Assembly: GCA_963580285.1 (NCBI GenBank)
Contig: OY757011.1
Span: 2,570,501 to 2,634,500, forward strand
Source of the DNA: Lucinisca nassula
Taxonomy: Eukaryota > Mollusca > Bivalvia > Lucinida > Lucinidae
Length of the DNA stretch: 64,000 nucleotides
Reading direction: 5' to 3'
The stretch's first letter is position 1. Each line of letters opens with the position of its first letter. Positions 21,506-32,575 of the stretch are shown in pieces. Made by a program: the position numbers and the translations under genes. The notes beneath the pieces were generated by a model. That model was not told the origin of the DNA, did not search any database, and saw nothing but the letters and a program-made list of their open reading frames with translations.

Positions 21506-22154
21506 TATGCAAGAATGTAATTTTTGGCAGAGGAAATCAATAACAATTGCTGGGCTGCATTGTTTATGTCCCTCGCTTCACAGCGCTCCGGCTCGGGTTC
21601 GGTTCATAGGACCAGCATGTGGCGAGGCTGCACTGTCCCTTATTTTTTCACTGTTAATTCGCTTTTTATCAAGATATAAGACGCATATACGCCAACACCA
21701 TGTCTGTCTGTGAGAACAGTTAAACAGCATTGCGTGAGTTTTCACTGTCGCTTAAGTAAAATAAATAAAAGATAAAGTAAAAGTCTGTACATATGTTTCC
21801 CCCAGAGGACCAGTGAGTTTCAAAGATGGTAAAAAATAAGATAAGTTGTCTGAAATATATGGTCTGTAATAGCAATATATTTAAATACCTTTTAAACCTA
21901 TAAGCCTTGAATCCCAAAATGGGACAGTGGTAAATAGTGTAGACTCAGGTCAGAGGCCAGAAAACGTGGCGCCTCAATAGGATCTTCAATACTTGCTTGA
22001 AGTGCAAGAATATTTGTAAAACTCATTATAAATGAAATCTACCAGACAACACTTAAATTGATAAATGGGTCTGTCCCATGCTATTAGGGTACGATTCTAT
22101 GCTTCAAATACGGGATAATTGCATTTGGCTGGGGCTGACTGGCCTTGTCAACAC
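21506..22154. other. No recognised feature
   Basis: About 650 bp without a recognisable gene or repeat. Confidence 0.4.
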
Positions 22155-22158
22155 TTAA

Positions 22159-22360
22159 CCCTTCTCTTGCTGAATATTCATTTAAGCCACATCCATTTCT
22201 GTCTATCAAGCAATCAAATTACTTGATGTAATTTATTGCTACAAGTTCATTAACTAAATGCCAAACAGTGTAGTTCTGATCAGATGGCTTCAGAAGCCAT
22301 CTGATCTGGATCTTCACTGTTTGCAAAGATAGGGGGTTGTCGCGAACAGCAAGATAAGGG
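22159..22360 (+). mobile_element. Pal-G2 piggyBac-like MITE, TTAA TSD
   Basis: 202 bp, CCCTTCTCTTGCTGAATATT to GCAAGATAAGGG, flanked by TTAA at 22,155-22,158 and 22,361-22,364. Core stem GATCAGATGGCTTC/GAAGCCATCTGATC. Confidence 0.9.
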
Positions 22361-22391
22361 TTAAACATTATTGAAAGCCGTCCCTATGAAA

Positions 22392-22975
22392 AAATTTTCA
22401 CTGACCGTTCCAAGGCGGTTCTTCTGTCGCGGTTTATTTTTGTTACAATTCGTCTCTGAATATGTGAATCGCTTATATCTTTTTGTCGGCCCCCGCCCAT
22501 TGGGGCTTGAAGAAATACATGGGCTGCACGATGCTTCCACGCAGAGCTGAAACCGACCCCACACGAGTACTGGTAAACCGCTTAGAGGATCTAAGCCTGT
22601 CCAGGCGCTGTGAGTCGGACCGTCCGTCCTTATAAACCCTATTGGTTTCATTGAGGCACAGGGCTTGAGACGTCATTTCATCTCAATGTCGGGTAAAAGT
22701 CCCACAAAATTGGAAGCAACGTCTCCAAAATGACCTGTGCAGTGTTGACGGGGACGGGGACGTCAAACCTCAAATCAAACAAACATATATCTTTTTGTTT
22801 TGGATAGCCAATTGGCCATTTTGTGGGGAAAAGTAAAATGTCCTTTTGGTTTTCCACTATTGACGTTTCCATTAGGGTCTAGTTATTTCATGATTGTGTT
22901 TCTTTCTCTTTGGTGGGTTAATTGTATCGATTCCTGATCATTGCCTTCACTTTTGTTTTATTGAGCTGAGCTAAG
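22392..22975 (+). repeat. Rep-D copy split by SINE-3
   Basis: Left part TGACCGTTCCAAGGCGGTTC to GAATCGCTTATATC; right part resumes ATATCTTTTTGTTTTGGATA and runs to TGATCATTGCCTTCACTTTT. Continuity after removing the SINE is confirmed by the uninterrupted copy at 26,410. Confidence 0.85.
22487..22785 (+). mobile_element. SINE-3, full length, TSD TATATCTTTTTGT
   Basis: 299 bp. The exact 13-bp TSD (22,474-22,486; 22,786-22,798) shows that SINE-3 is a retroposon. Head CGGCCCCCGCCCATTGGGGC; tail CAAATCAAACAAACA. No convincing A or B box, so the origin of the head is open. Confidence 0.95.
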
Positions 22976-22996
22976 CTGTTCAAAGAAACGTCTTAA

Positions 22997-23201
22997 CCCT
23001 TGTCCTGCTGAATATTTAAATATGCCACGCCCACCACTGATTATCAACCAATCAGATTTTTAATTCAAATTATTGCAACAAATACACAGTCTGAATGACA
23101 AAAAATGTAGATCCGGATTAGATGGCTTCTTCAGAAGCCATCTGATCTGGATCTACATTGTTTTGAAAGGTAAGGCATATCCGGTCTCAGCAGGACAAGT
23201 G
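22997..23201 (+). mobile_element. Pal-G2 piggyBac-like MITE, TTAA TSD
   Basis: 205 bp with 12-13 bp TIR CCCTTGTCCTGCT / AGCAGGACAAGTG, flanked by TTAA (22,993-22,996; 23,202-23,205). Core stem AGATGGCTTC / GAAGCCATCT. Confidence 0.9.
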
Positions 23202-23271
23202 TTAACGAGCCTGCATGTGCTCAAAACGTTAAATATTATATAAAGTACAATATCTAATATAGAGGTAGTGT

Positions 23272-23329
23272 GCTGAAAGAAATGAGAGCAGCTTTTGTAA
23301 TTGCAAAAGCTGCTCAGAATTCTTTCAGC
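23272..23329. repeat. 58-bp hairpin
   Basis: GCTGAAAGAA ... GAGCAGCTTTTG / CAAAAGCTGCTC ... TTCTTTCAGC with a TAATT loop. Single copy. Could be a residual MITE core or a transcribed hairpin. Confidence 0.75.
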
Positions 23330-23584
23330 AAAAAAAACATTAGTATAGCTGTCATATTACATGATCAAAGTTTTAAAGATACGTTAACTAACGACATCGT
23401 TAGTTTTAAACAACTGGTTGATAGTCATTTTATGCAGTTCTGTTAATATCGTTGTGCTCAGCGCCTACCAATCTTTGTGCAGTTAAACTCTCTGGATACC
23501 TTTCGTTGTTTAAGCAACCAATGATTTAGCCAATCTGGCGAGAATCGCAATGGCCATCCCGCGACCTCGCTTTAGATTTCAAGG

Positions 23585-24790
23585 ATGTAACCGTGATTCT
23601 TCTTTCCAAACGGAAAGGGAATCCTCAGGTCTGTGACAATATTCAGGGCATCCCTTTACTGCCAGCCACTGATAGGGTACATGTACTTCGTATTACACGA
23701 GTCTTACTTAATCTGTTGAATAGTCAGGGCCGCTGTGGATTCAGAAAGGACAAGGGAATAAGAGACATGATCTTCATAGAAAGACAGCTTCAAAAGAAAA
23801 CGAAGGAACAGAATATGGACCTCTATGTGACACTTGACGCCCTTTTCAAAGCTTTGTGAAGTCTTTTGAAAAATTATATCAAAGCATATCCACGATGATG
23901 TGCTTGCCCGCGCCAAAAAGATGGCGAGTAATCTGATTCTTTCCCTGTGACAAATGGAGTTAAGCAAGGTTTTGTACTAGCGCCAATGCTGTTCAGCATG
24001 CTATTTTCTACCATGCTCATAGTTGTTTTCCAGAATAATGACAATGATATACATATTAGGTACCGCTTTGGAAAACATCTTTTAATAAGCTATATCCAAG
24101 GTTAAGACAAACATCATGAAAACACGCCTACATAATTCTGCCCCCATTGAATCCCACTTTATATAGTAAAACTGGGCTTTACAGGGGTAAACCTTATTTT
24201 TCTTATATCTGCTCTAAAATAGAGATTGTGGGTTCGCGTTAGAACCGCCTCGTCAAGGCGGTTCTAACGAATACCCACAATCTTTATTTTGAGCAGAAAT
24301 AAGAAAAAATATCACACTTTTTATTCTAAAATTTTCGTGTTTTTTTTTTTGTGTTTTTTTTTTCGGTGATAAAGTTTACAATGCATTTTTGTAGGCATTT
24401 TTTCGTAATGTGGTAGTTCACCTAGTTTGGGATCACATAGTCTAGAGGATGAAGTCAATGCAAGGGTTGCCAAAACTGGTGTAGCATTTGGCCGACTACG
24501 TGGAAGAGTTTGAGATCGAAGTCAAATCATACTTGACGTTGAGAGCTGTGGTGCTGCCAATACTATTACAAGCAGGTGAAACTGTGACAGTTTTCCAACG
24601 GCATGCCAGAAGACCGAACGAGATGCAGTCCGTCTTAGAAAATTTCTTTAGATAAAGTGGAAAGACAGGATTTCACACATAAAAGTCATGAAACGGGCCG
24701 GGATGCGTCACATCACAAACAGAGCTATTTTAGCAGACCTCTCGTGTTCTGTCTGCAACAGACAGTTTCGAGCTTAGACTAGTGTCATTA
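23585..24790 (+). pseudogene. Second decayed copy of the 13.6-kb LINE family
   Basis: Readable pieces: KRKGNPQVCDN and CGFRKDKG with KEQNMDLYVTL (RT fingers, 23,610-23,840), then CVLAPMLFSM-like palm remains (about 23,970) and an RYRFGKHLFN block (24,060), a Pal-A insertion, then DEVNARVAKTGVAFGRLRG (24,447-24,505) and IKWKDRISHIKVMKRAGM (24,650-24,710). Stops and deletions throughout; no activity possible. Confidence 0.85.
24112..24410. mobile_element. Pal-A1 MITE inside the LINE relic
   Basis: CATCATGAAAACACGCC to GGCATTTTTTCGTAATG, with a poly-T expansion near 24,340 and an intact core. Confidence 0.9.
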
Positions 24791-24799
24791 ACCATCATA

Positions 24800-25305
24800 G
24801 TACACACACTCAGCAGCATTTAACGCATTTGATTAAGCCTGGCCATTGTCAGTAATGACAGGCGAACTATTAGACCGCCATAGGATTCTTGTTTTAGTAC
24901 TATGGAAGGGTAGACGTACGATGGCTGTCTGCCAGTGCTATAGGTCAAGTAAGCAGCTAACAACGTCTTGGATATATGTAAAAAAAACTCTGTGGTCTTA
25001 TCTATCTCGGTCAAATCGAGTACTTATCAATGTGGATAAAGTGTCTTACTCAAGGACAAACGCATGAACCCTGGCTTTGGACTCAAACAGGAAACTCCCC
25101 GATCACGAGTCATGCCTAGTCTAAAACTTTGACTTGTGACAGCTCAGTATTAAATGCACTTGTTTCTGATGCTAGAAGCCCTCGGTTCGATCCCTTGCAG
25201 TGGTGAAAAATTTCGGCGGACGAACATGCTCCATTGGCATTATTTGCAGGGATGAATGTCATCAGGTGCGCCATCCTTGGGATAGGGACGTTAGGGATAG
25301 GGAGC
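24800..25305. other. No gene; small shared repeat
   Basis: 24,818-24,865 (ACGCATTTGATTAAGCCTGG then CCATTGTCAGTAATGACA) resembles 17,787-17,825. Otherwise nothing recognisable. Confidence 0.4.
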
Positions 25306-25345
25306 CCCCCCGCCCCCCCCCCACCCACACACACACACACACTCG
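25306..25345. repeat. C-rich tract and (CA)n
   Basis: CCCCCCCGCCCCCCCCCCAC followed by about eight CA units. Confidence 0.9.
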
Positions 25346-25496
25346 CCCTCTGTGGAGGGGCATCCCCTCTTCAGGTCAAAGACCGTTACCGTATATTCAT
25401 GTTTTCATGTTAACTGTGCAGGTTGTCATACTGCAAATCTGGAGTGTATACTGTATTAGTATATACACCGTCTGTATCCTCCCCTGGCGTTAAGGC

Positions 25497-25500
25497 GAAA

Positions 25501-25535
<35 letters not shown>
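25497..25535. repeat. (GAAA)n microsatellite
   Basis: About nine GAAA units immediately 5' of a SINE-2. Confidence 0.95.
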
Positions 25536-25569
25536 TGTTTTACCACTGCACCAATGTACTCCACTTAAA

Positions 25570-26114
25570 TGCCTGGGTCGGCAACATTCTTTCGTGGAGA
25601 TTGATCATGAAATCTTTTCTACGGTCATTATCTCCCTTCCGCCGATTCAAGAAGGGCAGTTGTCAGTCTGTGGCGAAAGAATGTGCACTGTACTACAGTA
25701 GAACTTCGATGGCTCGAACACCGACGGCTCGTTTACCATGGATGTGTCGAACCCATTATTGAGCCCCTAGCGAAATTCTCTACATAAGAAATAGTGGGGG
25801 ATAATTAAGGAGATTTTAGTCTTTAATCTTGCAAAGGTATGCTGTGTGTACTCATTAGAATCGTCTCTAATGAGTACACACATCATACATTTCATTATAG
25901 AACACCGGAAAGATGTCTCAAAGTATCTCGTATGCCTCCTGACAGTAGCCCTCAGTGGCTCGAACTGCCCCTGTCTCGAACAGATTTTCGAGGTCCCAAA
26001 GGTGTTCGAGCCATTGAAGTTCGACTGTAGTTAACCGCTTATGTATAAGCCTGTCATAGGCAAACTGACCGGCTCAAAAATGACCTAAAATAGTGTTGAC
26101 TGGGCCGTTATATT
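25570..26114 (+). mobile_element. SINE-2, 5'-truncated, split by Pogo-K
   Basis: Starts GGGTCGGCAACATTCTTTCG (head lost), is interrupted after GCACTGTAC, resumes GTTAACCGCTTATG and ends GTGTTGACTGGGCCGTTATA. Confidence 0.85.
25696..26027 (+). mobile_element. Pogo-K MITE, complete, TA TSD
   Basis: 332 bp with TIR CAGTAGAACTTCGATGGCTC / GAGCCATTGAAGTTCGACTG, flanked by TA (25,694-25,695; 26,028-26,029). CAGT-type ends with TA duplication fit the pogo/Tigger branch of Tc1/mariner. No transposase. Confidence 0.9.
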
Positions 26115-26409
26115 TTAGGGAAAAATAAAATCCAAAGCGTTAGAATGACAATATCCCTCCCGATGAGCAAAAGCGATAATGTCTTGGAGGAAACTTGTCC
26201 TACTCTCATGCAATGCAGTTTCATATGGTTTTCTTCTGCACAACAAGTGAAATGAATGTATTATACCTGACATATTATTAGTCAGTGTTTACAATAAGAA
26301 AACGGCCCCCACCCATCGGGGCTTGAAGAAATATATGGGCTGCATGATGTTTCCGCGCAGAGCTGAAACCGACCGCACATGAGTACTGGTAAACCGCTTA
26401 GAGGATCTA

Positions 26410-27103
26410 AAATAGAAGTGAAGGCAATGATCAGGAATCGATGCAATTAACCCATAGCTCCCATCAGAGACACCAAGGGAAAGAAACACAAACATGAAAC
26501 AACTAGACCCTAATGGAAACATCACTAGCGGAAAACCAAAAGGACAGTTACTTTCCCACAAAATGGCCAATTGTCTATCCAAAGCAAAATAATATAAGCG
26601 ATATCCATACTCAAAGACAAACCATAACAAAAATAAACCACGACAGAAGAATCGCCTAGGACCGTTCAGTGAAACGAATTCCACTTGGGGGGGGGGGGGG
26701 GGGGGGGGTTCTCGCCCTTACTTCCGTCGCGATTTAGACAATTAATTTGGTCAGTCCGCATGAAGGCCACCTATGTGTGTGTGTGTGTGAATTCGGGTTT
26801 AACGTCGCTTTCAACAATTTTTCAGTCATATCACGACGGTGTCTGGTTGCGACAGGGAGCTCAATGCTCACGTTTATAGTGCTGCCTCACTGAAGTATCA
26901 TGTCCCAGACACATTACATGATACCACACCCAGTCACATTATCCTGACACTGGATCGACCAGTCCTAGCTCTACCCCGTAAATCTGAGTGCCAAACGAGG
27001 AGCAGCTAGTACCATTTTTAACGACTTTGGTATGTCGCGGCCCGGGATCGAACCCGAGACCTCCCGTTCCCATGAAGGCCACCTACTCACCAGTGTAACT
27101 CAT
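26410..27103 (-). repeat. Rep-D, apparently complete, flanked by ATCTAA
   Basis: In minus orientation it runs from GAGTTACACTGGTGAGTAGG to TGATCATTGCCTTCACTTCT. Modules: a 22-base G tract (26,687-26,708), CTTCTGTCGTGGTTTATTTT, the CATTTTGTGGGAAAGTAACT block and ATCGATTCCTGATC. It carries its own SINE-1. No coding frame, no clear TIR or Pol III boxes; class unknown. Confidence 0.7.
26774..27070 (-). mobile_element. SINE-1, 5'-truncated, 15-bp TSD
   Basis: TSD CATGAAGGCCACCTA at 26,759-26,773 and 27,071-27,085. The B box is retained (GGGATCGAACCC on plus) but the A-box part is missing. The TG tail (CA on minus) is short. Confidence 0.95.
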
Positions 27104-27373
27104 CTAAGCCTGTCCAGGCATAGCGGTGCGAGTAGGTCTGTCCATGCCTATAAACCCTAATGGTTTCTTTGCGGCAGGGCTTGAGATGTCATTTCATCTC
27201 AATGTCGGGTTAAAGTCCCAAAAACTTGGAAGCAACGTCTCCAAAATGACCTGAACAGTGGTGACGGGGACGTCAAACCTGAAACAAACGAATTAAACAA
27301 ATACAATGATATATATCTTGAATCTCAAATCGTCAAGAACGGTGTCTACTCTTCTTTATGATAATACACAATT

Positions 27374-27609
27374 GGGCCCCGTCAAGCGATTTTGGTACTT
27401 ATCGCCTATGCGAGCAGCGAAGGTTCAGGCGAGCCTGCGCATCCGCGCAGTCTCGCCAGAACCTTCGCTGCTCGCTCATACAAGCAGTGAATCAAGAGGA
27501 ACCTTCAGACAGAAAGCCATATCCCTGGCCCCTCTGAATGGCTGGGCATGCGCAGTTAAAATTTGTCATGACGGAATGCTCGAAGACACAAGTTCGCTTG
27601 GCGGGGCTC
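27374..27609 (+). mobile_element. Pal-F MITE, complete
   Basis: 236 bp, GGGCCCCGTCAAGCGATTTT to TTGGCGGGGCTC; flanks AATT and ATTT. Perfect large hairpin. Confidence 0.85.
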
Positions 27610-27611
27610 AT

Positions 27612-27824
27612 TTGTTACAGAGTGTATTCTTTCATTTCTCCAAAAATGGCTACTTTTCTGATTATAGGTTTTGATTGCTCGTTAGAACCGCCTCATTGAG
27701 GGGGTTCTAACGCCCGAGTGGCCACAACCCGTTGATTGGAGCAGAAATAGAGAAAATAATGTATTCTCCGTCTCTAATTTGGGATTTGAAGGGGTATTCA
27801 TTACAGGGACTAGTGAACGTTATG
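27612..27824. mobile_element. Pal-A2 MITE, diverged
   Basis: Contains TCTCCAAAAATGGCTACTTT, hairpin GTTAGAACCGCCTCATTGAG and its right arm, and GACTAGTGAACGTTATG. It directly follows the Pal-F copy. Confidence 0.7.
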
Positions 27825-28480
27825 TGAAGGAAAGAACCTGCTCTACAGGAGTAAAAAAAATTTCCCTTAAAGAATGTCATATTAATACAAGAGACAAACA
27901 TGTTTACGAAAAGAGTTATTCTCCCTGAAGGTATAGCTATTTCCCTCAAGACCAGACATAATCATCACTGACCTGAACTAGCGCGTAACACCGGTCTGTT
28001 GTTCACCTTTATTGCTTTAGATTGCATATGTTAAGGAAGTTATATGTTTATAGGTATTGTTAAACAACGGATTCGTGGCATTGCTACTTGTAATTCTGCC
28101 AAGTTGCGCACCAGAGTAGTGCGATAGAATTTTATGAATGTTCACAAAGACAATGAGTATTATCCTTCCTGGAAGACAGTCAAAACTATCAGCCCCTGGG
28201 TACTGTGGACCACCGTATGAACTATTGCCCGAAGGCTGATATGTTTGACTTTTTCACCCACTCAAATTCTAAAGGAACTGTTGTCTTGTCCCTTATCATC
28301 CCAATGACCAATAAATACTGATAACTATTTGATCATGAACCACATTAAAGGCTTTAATTAAAGCTATACAATAAAATTCCGCTATTAAGACCACCTAAGT
28401 TTAAGACAAATCTTTCTTTCAAAAGCATATTTAGAAGGTTTCAGTTACATTTTTTGTGTGTTTCCTACATCCAGATGCTC
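27825..28480. other. No recognised gene
   Basis: Unique-looking. Near 28,370 ACAATAAAATTCCGCTATTA then AGACCACC resembles a Tc1/pogo-type terminus, but no partner end was found. Confidence 0.35.
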
Positions 28481-28491
28481 TAGTGGAAGAA

Positions 28492-28553
28492 CACCTTTCG
28501 GACTGTTCAAAAGTGGTCTTCTAAAAGACTACTTTTGAACAGTCCGAAAGGTG
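28492..28553. repeat. 62-bp hairpin
   Basis: CACCTTTCGGACTGTTCAAA ... TTTGAACAGTCCGAAAGGTG with a short CTAA loop; almost perfect arms of 29 bp. Confidence 0.85.
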
Positions 28554-28582
28554 GTGTTCATATAGTAATTTTGTAGGCGATG

Positions 28583-28702
28583 GCTACTGACAACCGGTTG
28601 TCAGCAGCCTGTGAAGCTACAGACAACCGGTTGTCACCAGCCTGTGAGGCTGCTGACAACCGGTTGTCTGTAGCCTCACAGGCTGCTGACAACCAGCTGT
28701 AT
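28583..28702. repeat. 33-bp double-palindrome tandem repeat
   Basis: GACAACCGGTTGTC occurs at 28,589, 28,622 and 28,655, with a decayed copy at 28,688; spacing is exactly 33. The 19-bp linkers (AGCAGCCTGTGAAGC type) are also near-palindromic. Confidence 0.9.
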
Positions 28703-29498
28703 AAGACCTGAAATTAATAGTTTTTTTTTCTTTTGTTCTTAACTGATATATTTTGAATTACTTTATCTTTCCTATAAACCTTTATTTGGGTGTTTCTTGG
28801 CATCTTTATGGGTCAGTTTTGCTATATATTGTAGGCTGCACTGATGTTCTTTGAATAAATACAAATCTGCAGTAGTATCTGCTGGTATGTGATCATAATT
28901 AAATCACATATATGTGGATAAAAAGAAGTCCAGAACTTATCATTAGATATGGTGAGGTCTGGGTGGAGGAGTAATTCCATACATGCCAAGACCTGGAAGA
29001 ACTAACTTGGAATTTATGATCTTTTAATAATCGATTGACTTAAGGTTAAGTCATATAATTGTTAAGCTGTAGAAAAATATTGAGAAGATATTAGGATCCT
29101 TTGCATGCTGCCAAATTATGCTAAAATTTATCACTTTATTTGCATTTTGTGAACTTTACTAAATATTTGCACTTCCCATCGTTGCAAAAACCCACATTTC
29201 TCTATCAAGAACAGAATTGTACAAAGTACCTCTTTGACTGACGAATTTGTCAATGATTGGAGACTGTAAAATAATGGAAGATTTCTGTAAAAGCTCTGTG
29301 ATAATTATAAGACTACCGGGTATGAGATATGTGTCGCCAACCAGGGTTTTGGTGTTGGTTGGTTCTAGATGGACAGGGTGACAATTGCGGTCCCTGCCTC
29401 TCTTTAGCCCCAGGCCTTGTATGTGCGCACTCGCTTGGCAAAGTGGGGAATTAAGCTCAAGACGGTAGCATACAAGACCAGGGGTTTCCGCCCAAATA
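28703..29498. other. No recognised gene
   Basis: AT-rich to about 29,320, then a more GC-rich block (TGTCGCCAACCAGGG ... TTTCCGCCCAAATACC) that leads into the direct duplication. Confidence 0.4.
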
Positions 29499-30842
29499 CC
29501 CTGGGTGACATATGATCACACCAGACACAAAGTCTGATGTGATGTAGGTTAGAGTCAACACAACACAGTTCACTTTTCCCAAATTTGTATATTTAAATAT
29601 TTTTCTATCAAAATTTAGTTAAAAGTTCCAAAACTTACTAAACGCGATTGATGCCGACTTTCCTTTATTTCAATGTCCTATTTTTCATTAGAATGTCCTA
29701 AATGTCTTTATTCAATTTACCACAATTTTCCTTAGAATTCACATGAAATGTCAAGTCCTAAACGAGTCCTGAAATGTCAAGTTCCTAACACAATTTGTCA
29801 CAGTTGTAATGTCGACCAGCATATAATTTTCCCAAAATTTAATGTTCATCAATTCACTTAAATCAAATGTCTTGCAAATTTCCTAAAGTTATCTCCCTTA
29901 CTTAGCTATTTAATTTTCCTATTTTCCTTATATTGCAAATCACTTCTTACACAAGTCCGTTACTAAGTTTTAACAAAGATTTGTAAGTCTCTACACAGAA
30001 CTTTGAGTCAAACAGTCTGTGCAGGGTCTACGATGCAAAACCAAGTTAACAGTTCAATTTCGTTCACTATGTATTCTCTGTATTGTATCTGTGTATTGTA
30101 TCTCTGTCTCAGTTTCCAAAACTTGTCTCTTATAACTGCTTGTGTGGGCTTATCAGCCCCATCTCAAATGAGCCAATGAACAGGCTTCTATCATCCAACC
30201 AATAGTTGCACATTTTTGAAGTGTCAGTTTGACCAATCAAAAGTCAGACCCAAAAGGGTGTTAAAAGATTTTTCTGAAGATAGACAATTTCACCTGAGAA
30301 AACAAACCAATTATCTAAAGATTGCAATTTCCTGTGAACAATAAAAGTTACTTTTCTCAAAGTGACAACTGTTTCAATAATTTGATCAATTTTCAATTAA
30401 GTTGTCTACCAAGTTCCAGTTTGAAACCCAAAGAGTGACTTGTGTTTCCTTAGTTGATTAATCTTATTGTTTTGCTTGATGACCTCCCAGCTCAAGCGTT
30501 TCAAACTACCTTTGTTGGCTCATAGGTGCTAAAACACTTCTCAAGCCATGGTGCTTAACTTGTTTGTTTGTCAAAACAATGCCTCTAGACCCATTTTACA
30601 AAGATTAAGCTTGATGAACAAAATCCTGGGAAAATATAAATTTATGAAGTTTAAACTAAAATGAAATTAACTTTTTTTTCTGAAATTCTGTTTTTCTCAT
30701 TCACCCATTCTCTCTTACTATGACCTAAAAAAATAAAACCTTTCTTTCAACTTTCATCCCACATCGAAATCCCAATCACACTTATTTATTCATTAATATT
30801 TCTGAAATGTAAATGTCCTAAAATTTTGACTGGTGACATTTT
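29499..30842 (+). repeat. 1,344-bp direct duplication, copy 1
   Basis: Starts CCCTGGGTGACATATGATCA and ends GACTGGTGACATTT. It contains a 29-bp hairpin (ATCACACCAGAC ... GTCTGATGTGAT) and three CCAAT motifs near 30,170-30,240. No frame longer than about 60 codons. Confidence 0.95.
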
Positions 30843-32185
30843 CCCTGGGTGACATATGATCACACCAGACACAAAGTCTGATGTGATGTAGGTTAGAGTC
30901 AACACAACACAGTTCACTTTTCCCAAATTTGTATATTTAAATATTTTTCTATCAAAATTTAGTTAAAAGTTCCAAAACTTACTAAACGCGATTGATGCCG
31001 ACTTTCCTTTATTTCAATGTCCTATTTTTCATTAGAATGTCCTAAATGTCTTTATTCAATTTACCACAATTTTCCTTAGAATTCACATGAAATGTCAAGT
31101 CCTAAACGAGTCCTGAAATGTCAAGTTCCTAACACAATTTGTCACAGTTGTAATGTCGACCAGCATATAATTTTCCCAAAATTTAATGTTCATCAATTCA
31201 CTTAAATCAAATGTCTTGCAAATTTCCTAAAGTTATCTCCCTTACTTAGCTATTTAATTTTCCTATTTTCCTTATATTGCAAATCACTTCTTACACAAGT
31301 CCGTTACTAAGTTTTAACAAAGATTTGTAAGTCTCTACACAGAACTTTGAGTCAAACAGTCTGTGCAGGGTCTACGATGCAAAACCAAGTTAACAGTTCA
31401 ATTTCGTTCACTATGTATTCTCTGTATTGTATCTGTGTATTGTATCTCTGTCTCAGTTTCCAAAACTTGTCTCTTATAACTGCTTGTGTGGGCTTATCAG
31501 CCCCATCTCAAATGAGCCAATGAACAGGCTTCTATCATCCAACCAATAGTTGCACATTTTTGAAGTGTCAGTTTGACCAATCAAAAGTCAGACCCAAAAG
31601 GGTGTTAAAAGATTTTTCTGAAGATAGACAATTTCACCTGAGAAAACAAACCAATTATCTAAAGATTGCAATTTCCTGTGAACAATAAAAGTTACTTTTC
31701 TCAAAGTGACAACTGTTTCAATAATTTGATCAATTTTCAATTAAGTTGTCTACCAAGTTCCAGTTTGAAACCCAAAGAGTGACTTGTGTTTCCTTAGTTG
31801 ATTAATCTTATTGTTTTGCTTGATGACCTCCCAGCTCAAGCGTTTCAAACTACCTTTGTTGGCTCATAGGTGCTAAAACACTTCTCAAGCCATGGTGCTT
31901 AACTTGTTTGTTTGTCAAAACAATGCCTCTAGACCCATTTTACAAAGATTAAGCTTGATGAACAAAATCCTGGGAAAATATAAATTTATGAAGTTTAAAC
32001 TAAAATGAAATTAACTTTTTTTTCTGAAATTCTGTTTTTCTCATTCACCCATTCTCTCTTACTATGACCTAAAAAAATAAAACCTTTCTTTCAACTTTCA
32101 TCCCACATCGAAATCCCAATCACACTTATTTATTCATTAATATTTCTGAAATGTAAATGTCCTAAAATTTTGACTGGTGACATTT
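30843..32185 (+). repeat. 1,344-bp direct duplication, copy 2
   Basis: By eye I see no difference from copy 1 over its whole length. The unit begins CTGGGTGACAT and ends CTGGTGACATT, so the junction carries microhomology. Either a very recent tandem duplication or an assembly artefact. Confidence 0.95.
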
Positions 32186-32344
32186 GTGTCCTTGAATGCA
32201 GAAAATGCTATAAAGTCACAAGTTTTTATCCATTTCCTCCCAGAAAGGCTCCCTTGGTTTACGGTAGTTGAAAAGAGTCAAAACAGTAAATATTCAATGT
32301 ATCATGCATATGGAATACCTTGCCGAATGAATCAATAATATTTT

Positions 32345-32575
32345 TTCTGGTTTTGGTTTTACGGCCTTTTCAACATTATTTCACTTATTTCAAGCTGAAT
32401 GCTAATCAGGTGGACGAAAACCGGTGTATCTGGATAAAAACCACCTGACCTTCCGTTGCGGAACTTGGTGTCTGATATATGGGCCAAACAAGGTGCAAAC
32501 CACAGGTGAGAGACCTAATGATTGAGAGTCGTCGCTCTTACCCGTTAGACCACGGAGGCTCATTGATACAGCTAT
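32345..32575 (-). mobile_element. SINE-4, tRNA-like head
   Basis: On minus the head reads GCCTCCGTGGTCTAACGGGT (A box), then GACTCTCAATCATTAGG; a weak B-box-like GGTTTGCACC follows. The tail is AAATAATGTTGAAAAGGCCG then TAAAACC. No clear TSD. Confidence 0.75.

Larger units (their letters stand above)
26304..27300 (+). mobile_element. SINE-3 split by a 0.7-kb insertion
   Basis: The 5' half 26,304-26,409 ends GCTTAGAGGATCTAA; the 3' half starts ATCTAAGCCTGTCC at about 27,104 and reaches GACGGGGACGTCAAACCTGA. ATCTAA is duplicated at the junctions. Confidence 0.9.

Noticed and set aside
27306..27674. 122-codon plus frame, and the similar one at 47,705-48,049
   Set aside because: Both are translations of Pal-F and exist because the copies are nearly identical.
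29499..32185. Two LTRs of a retrotransposon
   Set aside because: The copies are directly adjacent with no internal region, no primer-binding site and no TG...CA ends in register.
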